DNA of 64,000 bases from Psychrobacillus psychrodurans (lineage in GTDB: Bacteria; Bacillota; Bacilli; Bacillales_A; Planococcaceae): NCBI GenBank assembly GCA_900114885.1, contig FOUN01000006.1, positions 1 through 64,000 of the forward strand, read 5' to 3'. The notes beneath the pieces are model-generated. The model searched no databases and had not been told where the DNA came from. It saw nothing but the letters and a program-made list of their open reading frames with translations. Position 1 is the first letter of the stretch. Every line of letters starts with the position of its first letter. The position numbers were made by a program, and so were the translations under genes. Positions 53,579 through 62,561 of the stretch are shown in pieces.

Positions 53579-54196
53579 TTACTTTAATTTTTCTTGAAAG
53601 CCTATAAGCAAAACTTCTATCGAAAGGTTAAACGTCGGTATCAATCTTTCCATTAGTACATCGAGCGGTTCATGCTGATAGGAGTATGTACTTAATACTC
53701 CATTCAGTTGGTAATATAAAATTCGAGAAAATGCTAAAAGCTGTTCCTCATTTGAAATGGAGAGATTTTCTTGAATGGTAGATTTCAATAGTTCAAATAT
53801 CGATATTCGAAGTTGATTGATTTGTAATTCAGGCTTTTCATCCACCCTAGAGGATTTCGCATTGAAAAAAATATCATACATATTACGGTTTTTTAAACAA
53901 AAGAAAATATATTCTAAACTAATTTCTTTAAGCTTACTTTCCGATGATATTGAATCTCCCCTTGAAATACCCTGCATTTTTTGATGTAGCTCTTTCAATG
54001 GCGGCAAAGATAGCTGGTGAAGTAATGTTTCTTTGTCTTTAAAATATAGATATATCGCTGTATGTGAACAGCCAGCATCCTTTGCAATTTCTCGTATTGT
54101 TACTGCATCATACCCTTTTTTCGCAAATAAGTTTGCTGCAGAATCCAATATTAACTTTTTCGTTTCTTCTGAACGTTGCTCCTGTTTACTCTTCAT
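53579..54196 (-). CDS. TetR-family transcriptional regulator
   Basis: A 205-residue repressor with an N-terminal TetR helix-turn-helix (KKLILDSAANLFAKKGYDAVT, IREIAKDAGCSHTAIYLYFK) and a C-terminal ligand/dimer domain of the TetR_C type. It is first gene of a tetR-MBL-yrdB operon. The 49-bp palindrome at 54214-54262 immediately upstream is its likely operator, giving autorepression. Ligand unknown. Confidence 0.92.
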   Translation of the reverse strand: MKSKQEQRSEETKKLILDSAANLFAKKGYDAVTIREIAKDAGCSHTAIYLYFKDKETLLHQLSLPPLKELHQKMQGISRGDSISSESKLKEISLEYIFFCLKNRNMYDIFFNAKSSRVDEKPELQINQLRISIFELLKSTIQENLSISNEEQLLAFSRILYYQLNGVLSTYSYQHEPLDVLMERLIPTFNLSIEVLLIGFQEKLK

Positions 54197-54213
54197 GTTA
54201 CGGATCCTCTTTT

Positions 54214-54262
54214 CACTTTAACTAACCAGTGGTTATATTATAACCATTGGTTAGTTAAAGTG
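54214..54262. promoter_or_regulatory. 49-bp palindrome with two tandem TetR-type operators
   Basis: 24-base arms differ at one position. Inside are two 13-bp sites, TAACCAGTGGTTA (54223-54235) and TAACCATTGGTTA (54241-54253), with centres 18 bp apart. Confidence 0.8.
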
Positions 54263-54313
54263 TCAATGTATTTGAAAACAAGCAAAAAACCTCAATAAAA
54301 CCAGGCAAAAAGA

Positions 54314-54360
54314 CACCCGCTCCGAGCGGACGCTTTCCGTGGGCACGGCTTCAGCCTGTT
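54314..54360. repeat. fragment of the common Bacillaceae intergenic repeat
   Basis: CGCTCCGAGCGGACGCTTTC followed by CGTGGGCACGGCTTCAGCC, a well-known high-GC intergenic repeat of Bacillus-like genomes (recognised from memory), opposite end to the copy at 32084. Confidence 0.6.
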
Positions 54361-54385
54361 AAGCCCTTAGTTACTATTAAAAAAA

Positions 54386-54416
54386 CACCCCCAACCATTT
54401 GAAATAGTTAGAGGTG
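54386..54416 (-). terminator. spo0M terminator
   Basis: Stem of CACC/GGTG and AAC/GTT with an internal loop, followed on the minus strand by seven T. 36 bases after the stop. Confidence 0.65.
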
Positions 54417-54451
54417 CTATTATTTTATATGCAGTTAGGAGGAATAAAGTG

Positions 54452-55216
54452 CTATATCCCAATTGCTCGTTGTAGTTTGTCTTTAATAGTCGGTATGTCT
54501 TGTGCATTGATCGTTAATCGAATGAATTTCTCGTCCATTTCAAATGCCTCTGCTAACAGTCCACCTAGCCCTCTTGCTCTTCGGTCAACCTGCATTAAAA
54601 TGTCAGCTGATTGGGAGGACTGGGACAGAAATAGGATTTCCAGCTCATCAAGTTTTGATCTATAGGCACCGCTGACCGGAACAAATTCAAATTCTTGTAC
54701 AAATGGATATTGACTGCCTAATTTATAAGAGGCTTTCTCACATTCAACTTTCCGTAATTTAAATCCAAGTTGTTCAATCGCTTCTAAAATATGTGTAGCT
54801 AGTTTTGTTGGTCGTACGTTAATATAATCTTTATCTGTAGGATCTACACTATTTTTGATATCTAACCCTGTGCTAACCCATACACGGGTGTTACCATAAG
54901 TGACTGGTGCATCTTCAGGAAGCGTTAGCGAAAAGGGAATTATTTTCTTTTCATTTGCTCCAATTGTAAAGGGCTCAGTAACTTTAAATTTTTGAATGGC
55001 CGCTACATCCGTGTATTTTCGATCATTCGATTCACGAATATATGTTGTATTTACCGTTAAGTAAATCGCATCAATCTGTTGTTCTAAATTTCCGCCACTG
55101 ACTTCCACTACACCCTGCATGATTTCTCCAGCAGTAAACTCTGATTTTTCTAGTTTCGTGTCTACTTTAGCCCCGCCAACCCCTACACTTGCTAATACTT
55201 TATTGAAAAATGACAT
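54452..55216 (-). CDS. spo0M: sporulation-control protein Spo0M
   Basis: A 254-residue arrestin-like protein. SFFNKVLASVGVGGAKVDTKLE at the N-terminus, the long beta-sandwich with FSLTLPEDAPVT, and a C-terminal SANRRARGLGG-like segment (DRRARGLGGLLAEAF) are diagnostic of Spo0M, which influences entry into sporulation in B. subtilis. Start ATG 55216 has AGGAG seven bases upstream, in preference to ATG 55222. Single-gene operon. Its presence supports a spore-former. Confidence 0.93.
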   Translation of the reverse strand: MSFFNKVLASVGVGGAKVDTKLEKSEFTAGEIMQGVVEVSGGNLEQQIDAIYLTVNTTYIRESNDRKYTDVAAIQKFKVTEPFTIGANEKKIIPFSLTLPEDAPVTYGNTRVWVSTGLDIKNSVDPTDKDYINVRPTKLATHILEAIEQLGFKLRKVECEKASYKLGSQYPFVQEFEFVPVSGAYRSKLDELEILFLSQSSQSADILMQVDRRARGLGGLLAEAFEMDEKFIRLTINAQDIPTIKDKLQRAIGI

Positions 55217-55469
55217 ATACATTCTCCTTTTATTTTAATAACACTTTTACGCTTTTACATTGTAATAGGTTTCACTTTGTTATAAAAAAAGAATCTGTTC
55301 CTATTCATCACCTAATTACTACAGCCCGAGTCTTTTCAGATAAGCATTTTCAGTGATAAAATAACTTTCCTACTTGTATTTATGTAAATTTAATTCAATT
55401 TATTAGTATTAATAAATATAGAGCTGATTATTTGAAATACCTACATCTGGGTTCAAGGTAATTTCCTTA

Positions 55470-56381
55470 TTAACGATAAGGAATATGCGATAGTTTAATA
55501 GGAACAGTTGGGTATCCTACATTTTTCAAATAATAATTGATACTTCTTGCTGTGAATTCATTGGTTCCGGAAGGACCGATAATGATTTGATTGACAGGAA
55601 GCCTATTGTCATTTTGAAGTACTTTGTTATGCGTCTCTAACTCAATATATGGCAAAATAATATTATCTCGTGCACGGAATTTGAGTTCATGCTGATACGA
55701 CATACTCTTGGAGTTCGTCACAATAATTCGCCATTCCTTTTCCTCTGAAAAAGTAGCATGTTTAAACAGTGGGAGAAAGTATCCAATCGTTCTTGCCACT
55801 TCCTTTGGAGAGAACTGTGGTTTCACTCCACTTAGCTCTAAGCTAAGGAGCGAGACGTTTATAATTCTGCGAATAATTCTTTCTTGTAGCTTATGATCGT
55901 ATATGACCTTTCTAGGAAAAAAGTTTTCTTCACTTAAATGAAAAGAAACATCAAATAAGGATGAAAAGTCAAAGCCAATAGAGATTCCATGCTGACTTCT
56001 GCTATATCCTCGCCACTGACTTAGTAGGTCTCCACTTTCACAAAATGACACTACAAAAATATCCGTATCCTGTTCCTCTAGAATCGTAAAAACTTCTTCT
56101 AAATAAGCTCTTCTAGGATTTTCTACCGGTAATTCTTGAATGAGCTTTTGTACGATACTTTCACAAACCTCTAACCCATGACTATATTCTTTCGAGTCAT
56201 TCATAAACTTTATATGCGAAGCCCAAAAGGTTTTATTGCTAATTATTCCTTGCGCTCCTTCTAAATTTGTATAATGATATAAAGCTTTAATATTTTTGGT
56301 AAAGTATTTTTTGAATTCCTTACTGATTAAAGGGATAAGAGCCTTCATATCGATTTTTGAAATAGGGTTTTGCTCAGACAT
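55470..56381 (-). CDS. DUF2971-domain protein
   Basis: A 303-residue soluble protein. The DUF2971 signature is seen at ALYHYTNLEGAQGIISNKTFW followed by ASHIKFMNDSKEY, with FVVSFCESGDLLSQWRGYS and SIGFDF in the middle. Function unknown. DUF2971 genes often occur in accessory or defence-like loci of bacteria, but no partner gene is visible here. It stands alone, with 250-300 bases of non-coding DNA on both sides. The ATG has GGAGG upstream. Confidence 0.8.
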   Translation of the reverse strand: MSEQNPISKIDMKALIPLISKEFKKYFTKNIKALYHYTNLEGAQGIISNKTFWASHIKFMNDSKEYSHGLEVCESIVQKLIQELPVENPRRAYLEEVFTILEEQDTDIFVVSFCESGDLLSQWRGYSRSQHGISIGFDFSSLFDVSFHLSEENFFPRKVIYDHKLQERIIRRIINVSLLSLELSGVKPQFSPKEVARTIGYFLPLFKHATFSEEKEWRIIVTNSKSMSYQHELKFRARDNIILPYIELETHNKVLQNDNRLPVNQIIIGPSGTNEFTARSINYYLKNVGYPTVPIKLSHIPYR

Positions 56382-56668
56382 TTCAATAGCACCTCCTATA
56401 CTTTTATAGTATCACTTCCCTCTTTTTATGTACAAAACTGGTAATTCGAAACAGGACCAGCTAAATAAACGAGAATTATATGATAAAAAGTCCACCTGAT
56501 ACGTAAATCAGCAGGATTATTATTCTTGAAAGTGTCGAGAACGCGGTGTTTACTGGACATTTTTATATACTTTCTTATCTTTTAAGAAAAACCAAGAGAA
56601 TGACATACCCGGTTCTTTAAGATCAAAACCTATTTCTATGGGTTTTGTATATACTTCATCTAAAAAAA
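56382..56668. other. intergenic, no gene seen
   Basis: AT-rich non-coding sequence upstream of the DUF2971 gene. Apart from the EAL-protein terminator at its far end I saw no structured element. Confidence 0.5.
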
Positions 56669-56704
56669 ACCAGAAATGGAAAGATTTCAATCTTCCATTC
56701 TGGT
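56669..56704 (-). terminator. terminator overlapping the end of the MHYT-EAL gene
   Basis: ACCAGAA...TTCTGGT stem (56669-56704) with TTTTTTTT on the minus strand. The stop codon (56687) lies inside the hairpin. Confidence 0.8.
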
Positions 56705-58741
56705 TTCTAGATACCACTTGATAAGGTCATGAGGTTTCATCGGTTTTGCAAAATAATATCCCTGAAAAATTGGATTTTTACTGGTGTTCGTTAAGAAATT
56801 TACTTGCTCCTTTGTTTCTACTCCTTCGATGACTACATTTAAGTCTAAAGATTCACCTAATGTAACAATAGCTTGGATAATAGCTGAATCTTTAGCAGAG
56901 GTCGGCACATCATCTATAAAAGATTTATCTACTTTTAAGGTTGATATCGGCATTTGCTTTAAATAAGAAAGTGATGATACTCCGGTACCAAAGTCGTCTA
57001 ATGCGACAGAGAAGCCTTCTCTTCTAAATGCTCCTACCGCACGCATAGCTTCTTCCATATTCTCAACAAAGCTATTCTCTGTTATTTCTAATTCTATTTG
57101 CGATGGTTCCAGACCATAGTCATTCAGTTTCTGTGTTAATACCTTTAATAGTAGCGGTGAAGTTACATACTCGCCTGGTATATTAATAGCAATTTGCTGA
57201 AAGGAAATATCCTGTTGTTCCCATTTAGCTATTTGTTGACACACTCTGTCTATTATCCAATCCGTCACTTTAATCATACGATGATATTCCTCTAAGATAG
57301 GAATAAAAACAGCTGGTGATAGAACTCCATACTTCGGATGGTCCCATCTTAATAATGTTTCAAGCCCTACAATGTTTTGTGAATTTAAACGAACCTTCGG
57401 CTGGTAAACAAGAAACAATTCATCATCTCTCATAGCTCGGTTTATGTCTTCTGCTATTTCGCGTTCAAATGTATACGTATGAATATTAGAGTCATAGTAA
57501 ACAATATCATGATTATACGTAATGGATGGATAGTTTAGAACTGCTAGAACATTTGTATAAATATTAGAAGCATCACCCAAATGATCTGTCTCAGATATTG
57601 CACATACGCCATATGAAAAAACTTCTTGATCCTTTACGAGTATAGGTTGACGAAGAACATCTGATATTTCCTTCAAAGCCTCTATTAGTTGTTTTGCACT
57701 ATCCACATCCCTAGTTAGTAGAGCAATGCGATGCCCCTCAATTCGATAAATCTCTGTTTTTGACGGTGTTCTAGACTTGAAGAGATGTACTAAAGCAAGA
57801 ATCACATCATCGCCGAAGGAATAGTCAAACTGTCTATTAATATATTCTAAATCATGTATATGCCAGACCGCTAAAACTTTAGGTGATTGAAGTTTTTTCT
57901 CAAACAATCGGCGATTTGGTAATTGAGTTAATGCATCATAATAGTTTGCTCTGTACTGGATGTAACGGTCTATCAAACTCGATAGTAATAATATACTCAA
58001 AAGCATAGCCATTCCCACTGTCACAATAACTGCTAGTCCATACATTTCTGTCATATGAGAATGAACTAAGTGTAATTCATACCCCTCTGGAATATAAAAG
58101 TTCATAGCAGCCATGCCCGTGTAATGCATACTTGAAATAGCCAAACCCATGATCAAGGATATTAAAAGCTGAATTATATAATTTATTTTATAGGATTGGA
58201 CAGTTGAAAAAATGTAGACTGCAATTATAGAAACAAATATGGCAATACAAATAGAAGCTACAAACAGTAAAGGATCATAAGTATAAACAACATCCATTTC
58301 CATTGCATACATTCCTATATAATGCATAGAGGAAATTCCAGTCCCCATTGCAATCCCAGCGAAAGTATAAGACCAAAAGTTTCGTTGTGGAAGATTCGCC
58401 AAATAGAAAGCTATAAATGATGCTAGCATAGCTGGGACAATTGAAATTAGCGTAATAATATTATTGTAACTCATATTTACCGGTAACGAAAAAGCCCCCA
58501 TCCCTACAAAATGCATAGACCATATACCAAATCCTAAACTGAGAGAGGCTAGCAATAACCAGAAATTCTTATGAAAAAAACTATTTTCTTTCGCTCGTTT
58601 ATTCAATGACAGGGCTGTATAGGATGCCACCACTGCAATAACTATTGAAAATAATACTATTAACCCGGAATATTCCCCATTTATCTCCATATATGAATTA
58701 TTCACAGGACTATTGTTATTAATATTGAATATATTCTCCAC
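56687..58741 (-). CDS. MHYT-(degenerate GGDEF)-EAL signalling protein
   Basis: A 684-residue membrane c-di-GMP protein. Seven spans contain three MHYT repeats (MHFVGMGAF, MHYIGMYAM, MHYTGMAAM) thought to sense a diatomic gas through metal. A GGDEF-like domain follows (DALTQLPNRRLFE) whose GGDEF is replaced by EGHRI, so no cyclase activity is expected. Then comes a well-conserved EAL phosphodiesterase domain: LETLLRW (EAL reads ETL), NIPG, LEITE, DDFGTG, VDKSFI, IEGVE. Most likely a c-di-GMP phosphodiesterase. Start is GTG at 58741 after AAAGGA. Monocistronic. Confidence 0.92.
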   Translation of the reverse strand: MENIFNINNNSPVNNSYMEINGEYSGLIVLFSIVIAVVASYTALSLNKRAKENSFFHKNFWLLLASLSLGFGIWSMHFVGMGAFSLPVNMSYNNIITLISIVPAMLASFIAFYLANLPQRNFWSYTFAGIAMGTGISSMHYIGMYAMEMDVVYTYDPLLFVASICIAIFVSIIAVYIFSTVQSYKINYIIQLLISLIMGLAISSMHYTGMAAMNFYIPEGYELHLVHSHMTEMYGLAVIVTVGMAMLLSILLLSSLIDRYIQYRANYYDALTQLPNRRLFEKKLQSPKVLAVWHIHDLEYINRQFDYSFGDDVILALVHLFKSRTPSKTEIYRIEGHRIALLTRDVDSAKQLIEALKEISDVLRQPILVKDQEVFSYGVCAISETDHLGDASNIYTNVLAVLNYPSITYNHDIVYYDSNIHTYTFEREIAEDINRAMRDDELFLVYQPKVRLNSQNIVGLETLLRWDHPKYGVLSPAVFIPILEEYHRMIKVTDWIIDRVCQQIAKWEQQDISFQQIAINIPGEYVTSPLLLKVLTQKLNDYGLEPSQIELEITENSFVENMEEAMRAVGAFRREGFSVALDDFGTGVSSLSYLKQMPISTLKVDKSFIDDVPTSAKDSAIIQAIVTLGESLDLNVVIEGVETKEQVNFLTNTSKNPIFQGYYFAKPMKPHDLIKWYLETRMED

Positions 58742-58966
58742 CCCTCTCTATCCTTTAGACTATATCACATCTATTCCTTAGTCATAAATTAAGCAAAATT
58801 TTAAAAAATTATCATTTTTATAATAACCAAATATATCTATTTAAGAGGAATAAAGATACTAAAAAACAGTTTGCAACATGATCATCGATGCTTAAATAAC
58901 GAGAAGACTGGCCTCGTATTAGCAAGTAGCTCCCGCCTTTTAACATTTAAAATTTTAAAAAAAAAA

Positions 58967-58992
58967 CACAGAAACTAGTTAAAGTTTCTGTG
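58967..58992 (-). terminator. terminator overlapping the end of the second OpuA-type operon
   Basis: CACAGAAAC / GTTTCTGTG stem followed by ten T on the minus strand. The left arm contains the last codons and stop (58979) of the ATPase gene. Confidence 0.9.
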
Positions 58993-60190
58993 CATCGTTT
59001 TGTTCATTGTTACTCTCACTAATGAGACTTGCTAATACATGAACCCTCAGTATGATTCCCTTAATGGTTTGTTCTTCATCCGTAACGACGATTGGATATT
59101 TCGAGTCTAATACGTACGGTATAATATCTTGAACATATTCATCAGGTTGTACGGTTTTAACTTCTGTGGACATGACTTCTTGTAATGTTTTTTTCTCTTT
59201 CAGACCATCAATTGCTTGGTCAACCGTTACAATTCCTTGCAGCTGGCGTTTGCGATCTGTAACGAAAGCACTTGAGATACCACTTTCTCGCATAACTTGG
59301 ATAGCTACATTAAGTCCATCCTTTAAGGAGACTAAGCCATATGGTTTGGACATGATATGCTCTGCCTGAAGAATTTTAGAGCGATCAATATCCCGAATAA
59401 ATTCCGAAATGTAGTTGCTAGCCGGTTTTTCCAAAATTTCTTCCGGTGTGCCAATTTGTTCTACTTTTCCATCCTTCATCACCGCTACACGGTCACCAAT
59501 TTTAAATGCCTCATTTACATCATGTGTAATGAAGATAATTGTCTTTTGTAATTTGTTTTGAATATCAAGCAGCTCTAATTGCATTTCGCGTCGAATTAAA
59601 GGATCCAACGCACTAAATGGCTCATCCATCAGTAAAATATCCGGATCATTAGCGAGTGCTCTTGCAATTCCTACTCGTTGGCGCATTCCACCAGATAATT
59701 CATCAGGATACTGATTTTCATATCCTTTTAGGCCAACCGTCTCTAAATGCTTTTGGGCAATTTCTCGACGTTCTGTTTTTGACATCGCTCGTATTTCCAA
59801 GCCATATTCAATATTTTCCAATACAGTTCTATGGCTAAATAATCCAAAATGTTGAAATACCATGGCAATTTTTTTCTGACGAAAATATTTTAATTGGTTT
59901 TTATTATATCCGACTACATTTTCTCCATCGACATAAATAGCTCCATAGGTTGGTTTGTTCAACAAATTTAGGCAACGAATTAACGTTGACTTTCCGCTTC
60001 CCGAAAGTCCCATGATGACAAAGGTCTCACCTTCCATAATTTCCATGGAGGCATTATAGACACCTACAGTGTGCCCCGTTTTTGCTAGAATTTCATCCTT
60101 TGGAACACCCTTTTCAATCATAGGGATGACTTTTTTAGGTCTTGGTCCAAAGATTTTAGATACATTTTCAACCTTAAGTTTTACTGTCAT
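58979..60190 (-). CDS. glycine betaine/proline-type ABC ATPase
   Basis: A 403-residue ProV/OpuAA-like ATPase: N-terminal extension, GLSGSGKST (Walker A), LSGGMRQRVGIARAL, ILLMDEPFSALD, then two CBS domains. About the same architecture as OpuAA in this window (19475-20728), but clearly a separate paralogue. It overlaps the permease by 4 bases. Third gene of a binding protein-permease-ATPase operon, the reverse order of opuA. Confidence 0.93.
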   Translation of the reverse strand: MTVKLKVENVSKIFGPRPKKVIPMIEKGVPKDEILAKTGHTVGVYNASMEIMEGETFVIMGLSGSGKSTLIRCLNLLNKPTYGAIYVDGENVVGYNKNQLKYFRQKKIAMVFQHFGLFSHRTVLENIEYGLEIRAMSKTERREIAQKHLETVGLKGYENQYPDELSGGMRQRVGIARALANDPDILLMDEPFSALDPLIRREMQLELLDIQNKLQKTIIFITHDVNEAFKIGDRVAVMKDGKVEQIGTPEEILEKPASNYISEFIRDIDRSKILQAEHIMSKPYGLVSLKDGLNVAIQVMRESGISSAFVTDRKRQLQGIVTVDQAIDGLKEKKTLQEVMSTEVKTVQPDEYVQDIIPYVLDSKYPIVVTDEEQTIKGIILRVHVLASLISESNNEQNDAQKL

Positions 60191-61047
60191 GCTGCATCCC
60201 TCCTATGTTTCTGAAGGCGGTTTGCAATTCCTCCTGTAATTCGGTCAATAATAATTGCTAGGAATACAATACTAATCCCTGCTTCAAACCCTAGCGAAAT
60301 ATCAATTCGATTTATGGCGTATAGTACACGTTCACCAAGACCTTGGGCACCAACCATGGATCCGACAACTGCCATCGATAGTGCCATCATTGTCGTTTGG
60401 TTTACACCAGCCATAATAGTAGGCAAAGCTTGGGGCAATTGTACTTTCATTAACATTTGGGACGTAGAAGAACCAAAGGATTGTGCAGATTCTACTACTT
60501 CTTTATCTACATTACGAATTCCTAGCTCAGTCAATCGAATAACTGGTGGAAGTGCATAAATAATAGTAGCAATAACCGCTGGAACATTTCCTAGAGGGAA
60601 GAAGAATATTACTGGTATTAAATAGACAAAGCTTGGCATTGTTTGCATTGCATCCAAAACAGGTCTCATTATTGTCGACATTGTTTTACTAAATGCAGTC
60701 CCAACTCCTAGTGGAATCCCAATTACAAGAGAAAGTATAACTGAGATTAACACAATGGATATAGTGGTCATTGTTTCGGGCCACAAATCGAATGTACCTA
60801 TTAGGAATATAAAGAGACCAAAAAGAAGTCCTCCATATAAATTTGTAAAGTACCACCCTAAAAGAAAGATAATTATGATAAAAATCCACCATGGGATTGC
60901 TAAAAGACCTGCTTCTAGCCCCTTAATCATGGAAGAAGATATAACAAAGATAAAATCAAAGAATGCTTCAAAATTCATCGCTAAAAAGTCAATGAAATTT
61001 TCTACTACATCTCCAATTGGAATTCTTACTTCAGGAAATTCTGTCAT
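60187..61047 (-). CDS. glycine betaine/proline-type ABC permease
   Basis: A 286-residue OpuAB/ProW-like permease with an N-terminal extracytoplasmic helix (IGDVVENFIDFLAMNF), seven or eight spans and a coupling loop NVDKEVVESAQSFGSSTSQ. No ribosome site precedes ATG 61047, and 76 bases separate it from the lipoprotein gene, so the start may be downstream. Paralogue of OpuAB at 18616-19473. Confidence 0.9.
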   Translation of the reverse strand: MTEFPEVRIPIGDVVENFIDFLAMNFEAFFDFIFVISSSMIKGLEAGLLAIPWWIFIIIIFLLGWYFTNLYGGLLFGLFIFLIGTFDLWPETMTTISIVLISVILSLVIGIPLGVGTAFSKTMSTIMRPVLDAMQTMPSFVYLIPVIFFFPLGNVPAVIATIIYALPPVIRLTELGIRNVDKEVVESAQSFGSSTSQMLMKVQLPQALPTIMAGVNQTTMMALSMAVVGSMVGAQGLGERVLYAINRIDISLGFEAGISIVFLAIIIDRITGGIANRLQKHRRDAA

Positions 61048-61123
61048 ACATTTTGGACTGTATCAAAAAGAACAGTCGCATACACCTCACTTTTTATGGT
61101 TAAATTACTATGATCATGAACCA

Positions 61124-62119
61124 TTATTTCAAAGCTGCTTTCACTTTTTCTGCAACTTCTTCAGACACCCAAGTAGTCCAAATATCTTCATGCTCATTCA
61201 TCCACCACTGTGCGGCTTCATCTGCTTCTACTTCGTTTTCATTCATATATTTTAATGCTTCTTCTGTTAGAGCATTACTAGTTTCATATTTGCTTAAGAA
61301 ATCAGTTACGTCTTTTGCTTGCGTTGGAAAATCTTTGTGTACTGCGATTACAACATCATTCGGAGGAAATTCAGTTCCTTTAGATTCTTCCCAAGTTGCT
61401 GCATCATAAGGAGTATCCTCAAGTAATGTTAAGTCATAACTAGCTGTTACCCATGTCGGCGACCAGTAATACCCTACCCATGGTTCACCCTTTTTATATG
61501 CTCCCGCTAAATCTGCTACTATTGCAGAGTCAGATCCAGGTGCTAAGTAATTGTAGTTCGCGTCAAGGCCATATGTTTCAAGTTTCGTCTCCAAGTGTTC
61601 ACTTACAGCCCAGCTAGAAGGTGCACCAATTATTCTACCTTTGGTGTTGTCTTCAGGGTCTTGGAAAATATCTGGATATTTCTCTAGGTCTTGGACAGTT
61701 TTCAAATCAGGTGCAACTGCTTCAATCCCTCTTTCTTTATCCCCTTTTATCACGTAAGTTGGAACATATAGTCCTTGCGTATTATCATTGAAATTAGTTG
61801 CTAATTTCACAATGTTTCCACTATCAATTGCTTTTTCATAAATCTCCTTTGTATTATCTGTCCATATCTCCATATAAACATTGATGTCCCCTTGTTCAAG
61901 TGATTGCAATGTAGCTGCCGTAGTTCCACTTGTAACCTCGGTTTCATAGCCATAACCTTCTTCGACAATTAATTGGGCTATACTATTGTGAACACGTATA
62001 CTATCCCACCCTGCATCTGCAAATTTAATCACTTCAATACTGTCTTTGCTAGATTCACTACTACATGCACCTAGTACTAAAAATGCACACAAAGAAATAA
62101 ACAACATAATTTTCCTCAT
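61124..62119 (-). CDS. ProX-like osmoprotectant-binding lipoprotein
   Basis: A 331-residue OpuAC-domain binding protein. Lipoprotein signal LCAFLVLGACSSES, mature start IEVIKFADAGWDSIRVHNSIA, and Trp-rich ligand loops (YMEIWTDN, VGYYWSPTWVTASYDL, PSSWAVSEHLET). It differs from OpuAC (17708-18619) in arrangement and is more ProX/atypical, so its ligand may be glycine betaine, proline betaine, choline-like or other quaternary amine. GGGG ribosome site. Confidence 0.88.
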   Translation of the reverse strand: MRKIMLFISLCAFLVLGACSSESSKDSIEVIKFADAGWDSIRVHNSIAQLIVEEGYGYETEVTSGTTAATLQSLEQGDINVYMEIWTDNTKEIYEKAIDSGNIVKLATNFNDNTQGLYVPTYVIKGDKERGIEAVAPDLKTVQDLEKYPDIFQDPEDNTKGRIIGAPSSWAVSEHLETKLETYGLDANYNYLAPGSDSAIVADLAGAYKKGEPWVGYYWSPTWVTASYDLTLLEDTPYDAATWEESKGTEFPPNDVVIAVHKDFPTQAKDVTDFLSKYETSNALTEEALKYMNENEVEADEAAQWWMNEHEDIWTTWVSEEVAEKVKAALK

Positions 62120-62527
62120 TATTTTTCCCCTTTTCTCTATTTATTAAAATAGACACATAGTCCTACCCTCCAATACATACCCTTTTTTCTCAAGTTTAAT
62201 CATTTGAATATTATTATAGAACTATGCCCCCAAATTTCCAAAATTCTGGTACGTCTATTTTATGAGTTCCCATGTTACTAGAGTTTATGAAGTGAAGCAA
62301 ATAAGAGATGGTTAAAAACCGTATATTATTCAATAATTACGAGTAATAAGAATTGGATTTACAGACTATTAGTTATAGAGTTATGGTATTTATTGTGTAA
62401 TTTAAGATATTTTTTGTAGGTATTATGAATCAATCTGGGGTTTATTGAATTTTCTACTTTTAGGAAGGGATATTAAATGTAATTTCTATAAATGAGAGAT
62501 AATTGGTTTGATAAATTAATAAAAAAA
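62120..62527. other. intergenic, promoter of the second osmoprotectant operon
   Basis: AT-rich, no gene. It holds a sigma-A promoter (62213-62241, minus). The rest shows no recognisable structure. Confidence 0.55.
62213..62241 (-). promoter_or_regulatory. promoter of the second osmoprotectant ABC operon
   Basis: TTGGAA (62236-62241), 17-base spacer, TATAAT (62213-62218), 94 bases before the lipoprotein start. The long leader could carry regulation. Confidence 0.7.
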
Positions 62528-62551
62528 GTGGTCACTAAATTATAGGACCAC
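62528..62551 (-). terminator. terminator of the 2-hydroxyacid dehydrogenase gene
   Basis: GTGGTC / GACCAC stem followed by seven T on the minus strand, about 10 bases after the stop. Confidence 0.8.
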
Positions 62552-62561
62552 CGCTTAAGTA

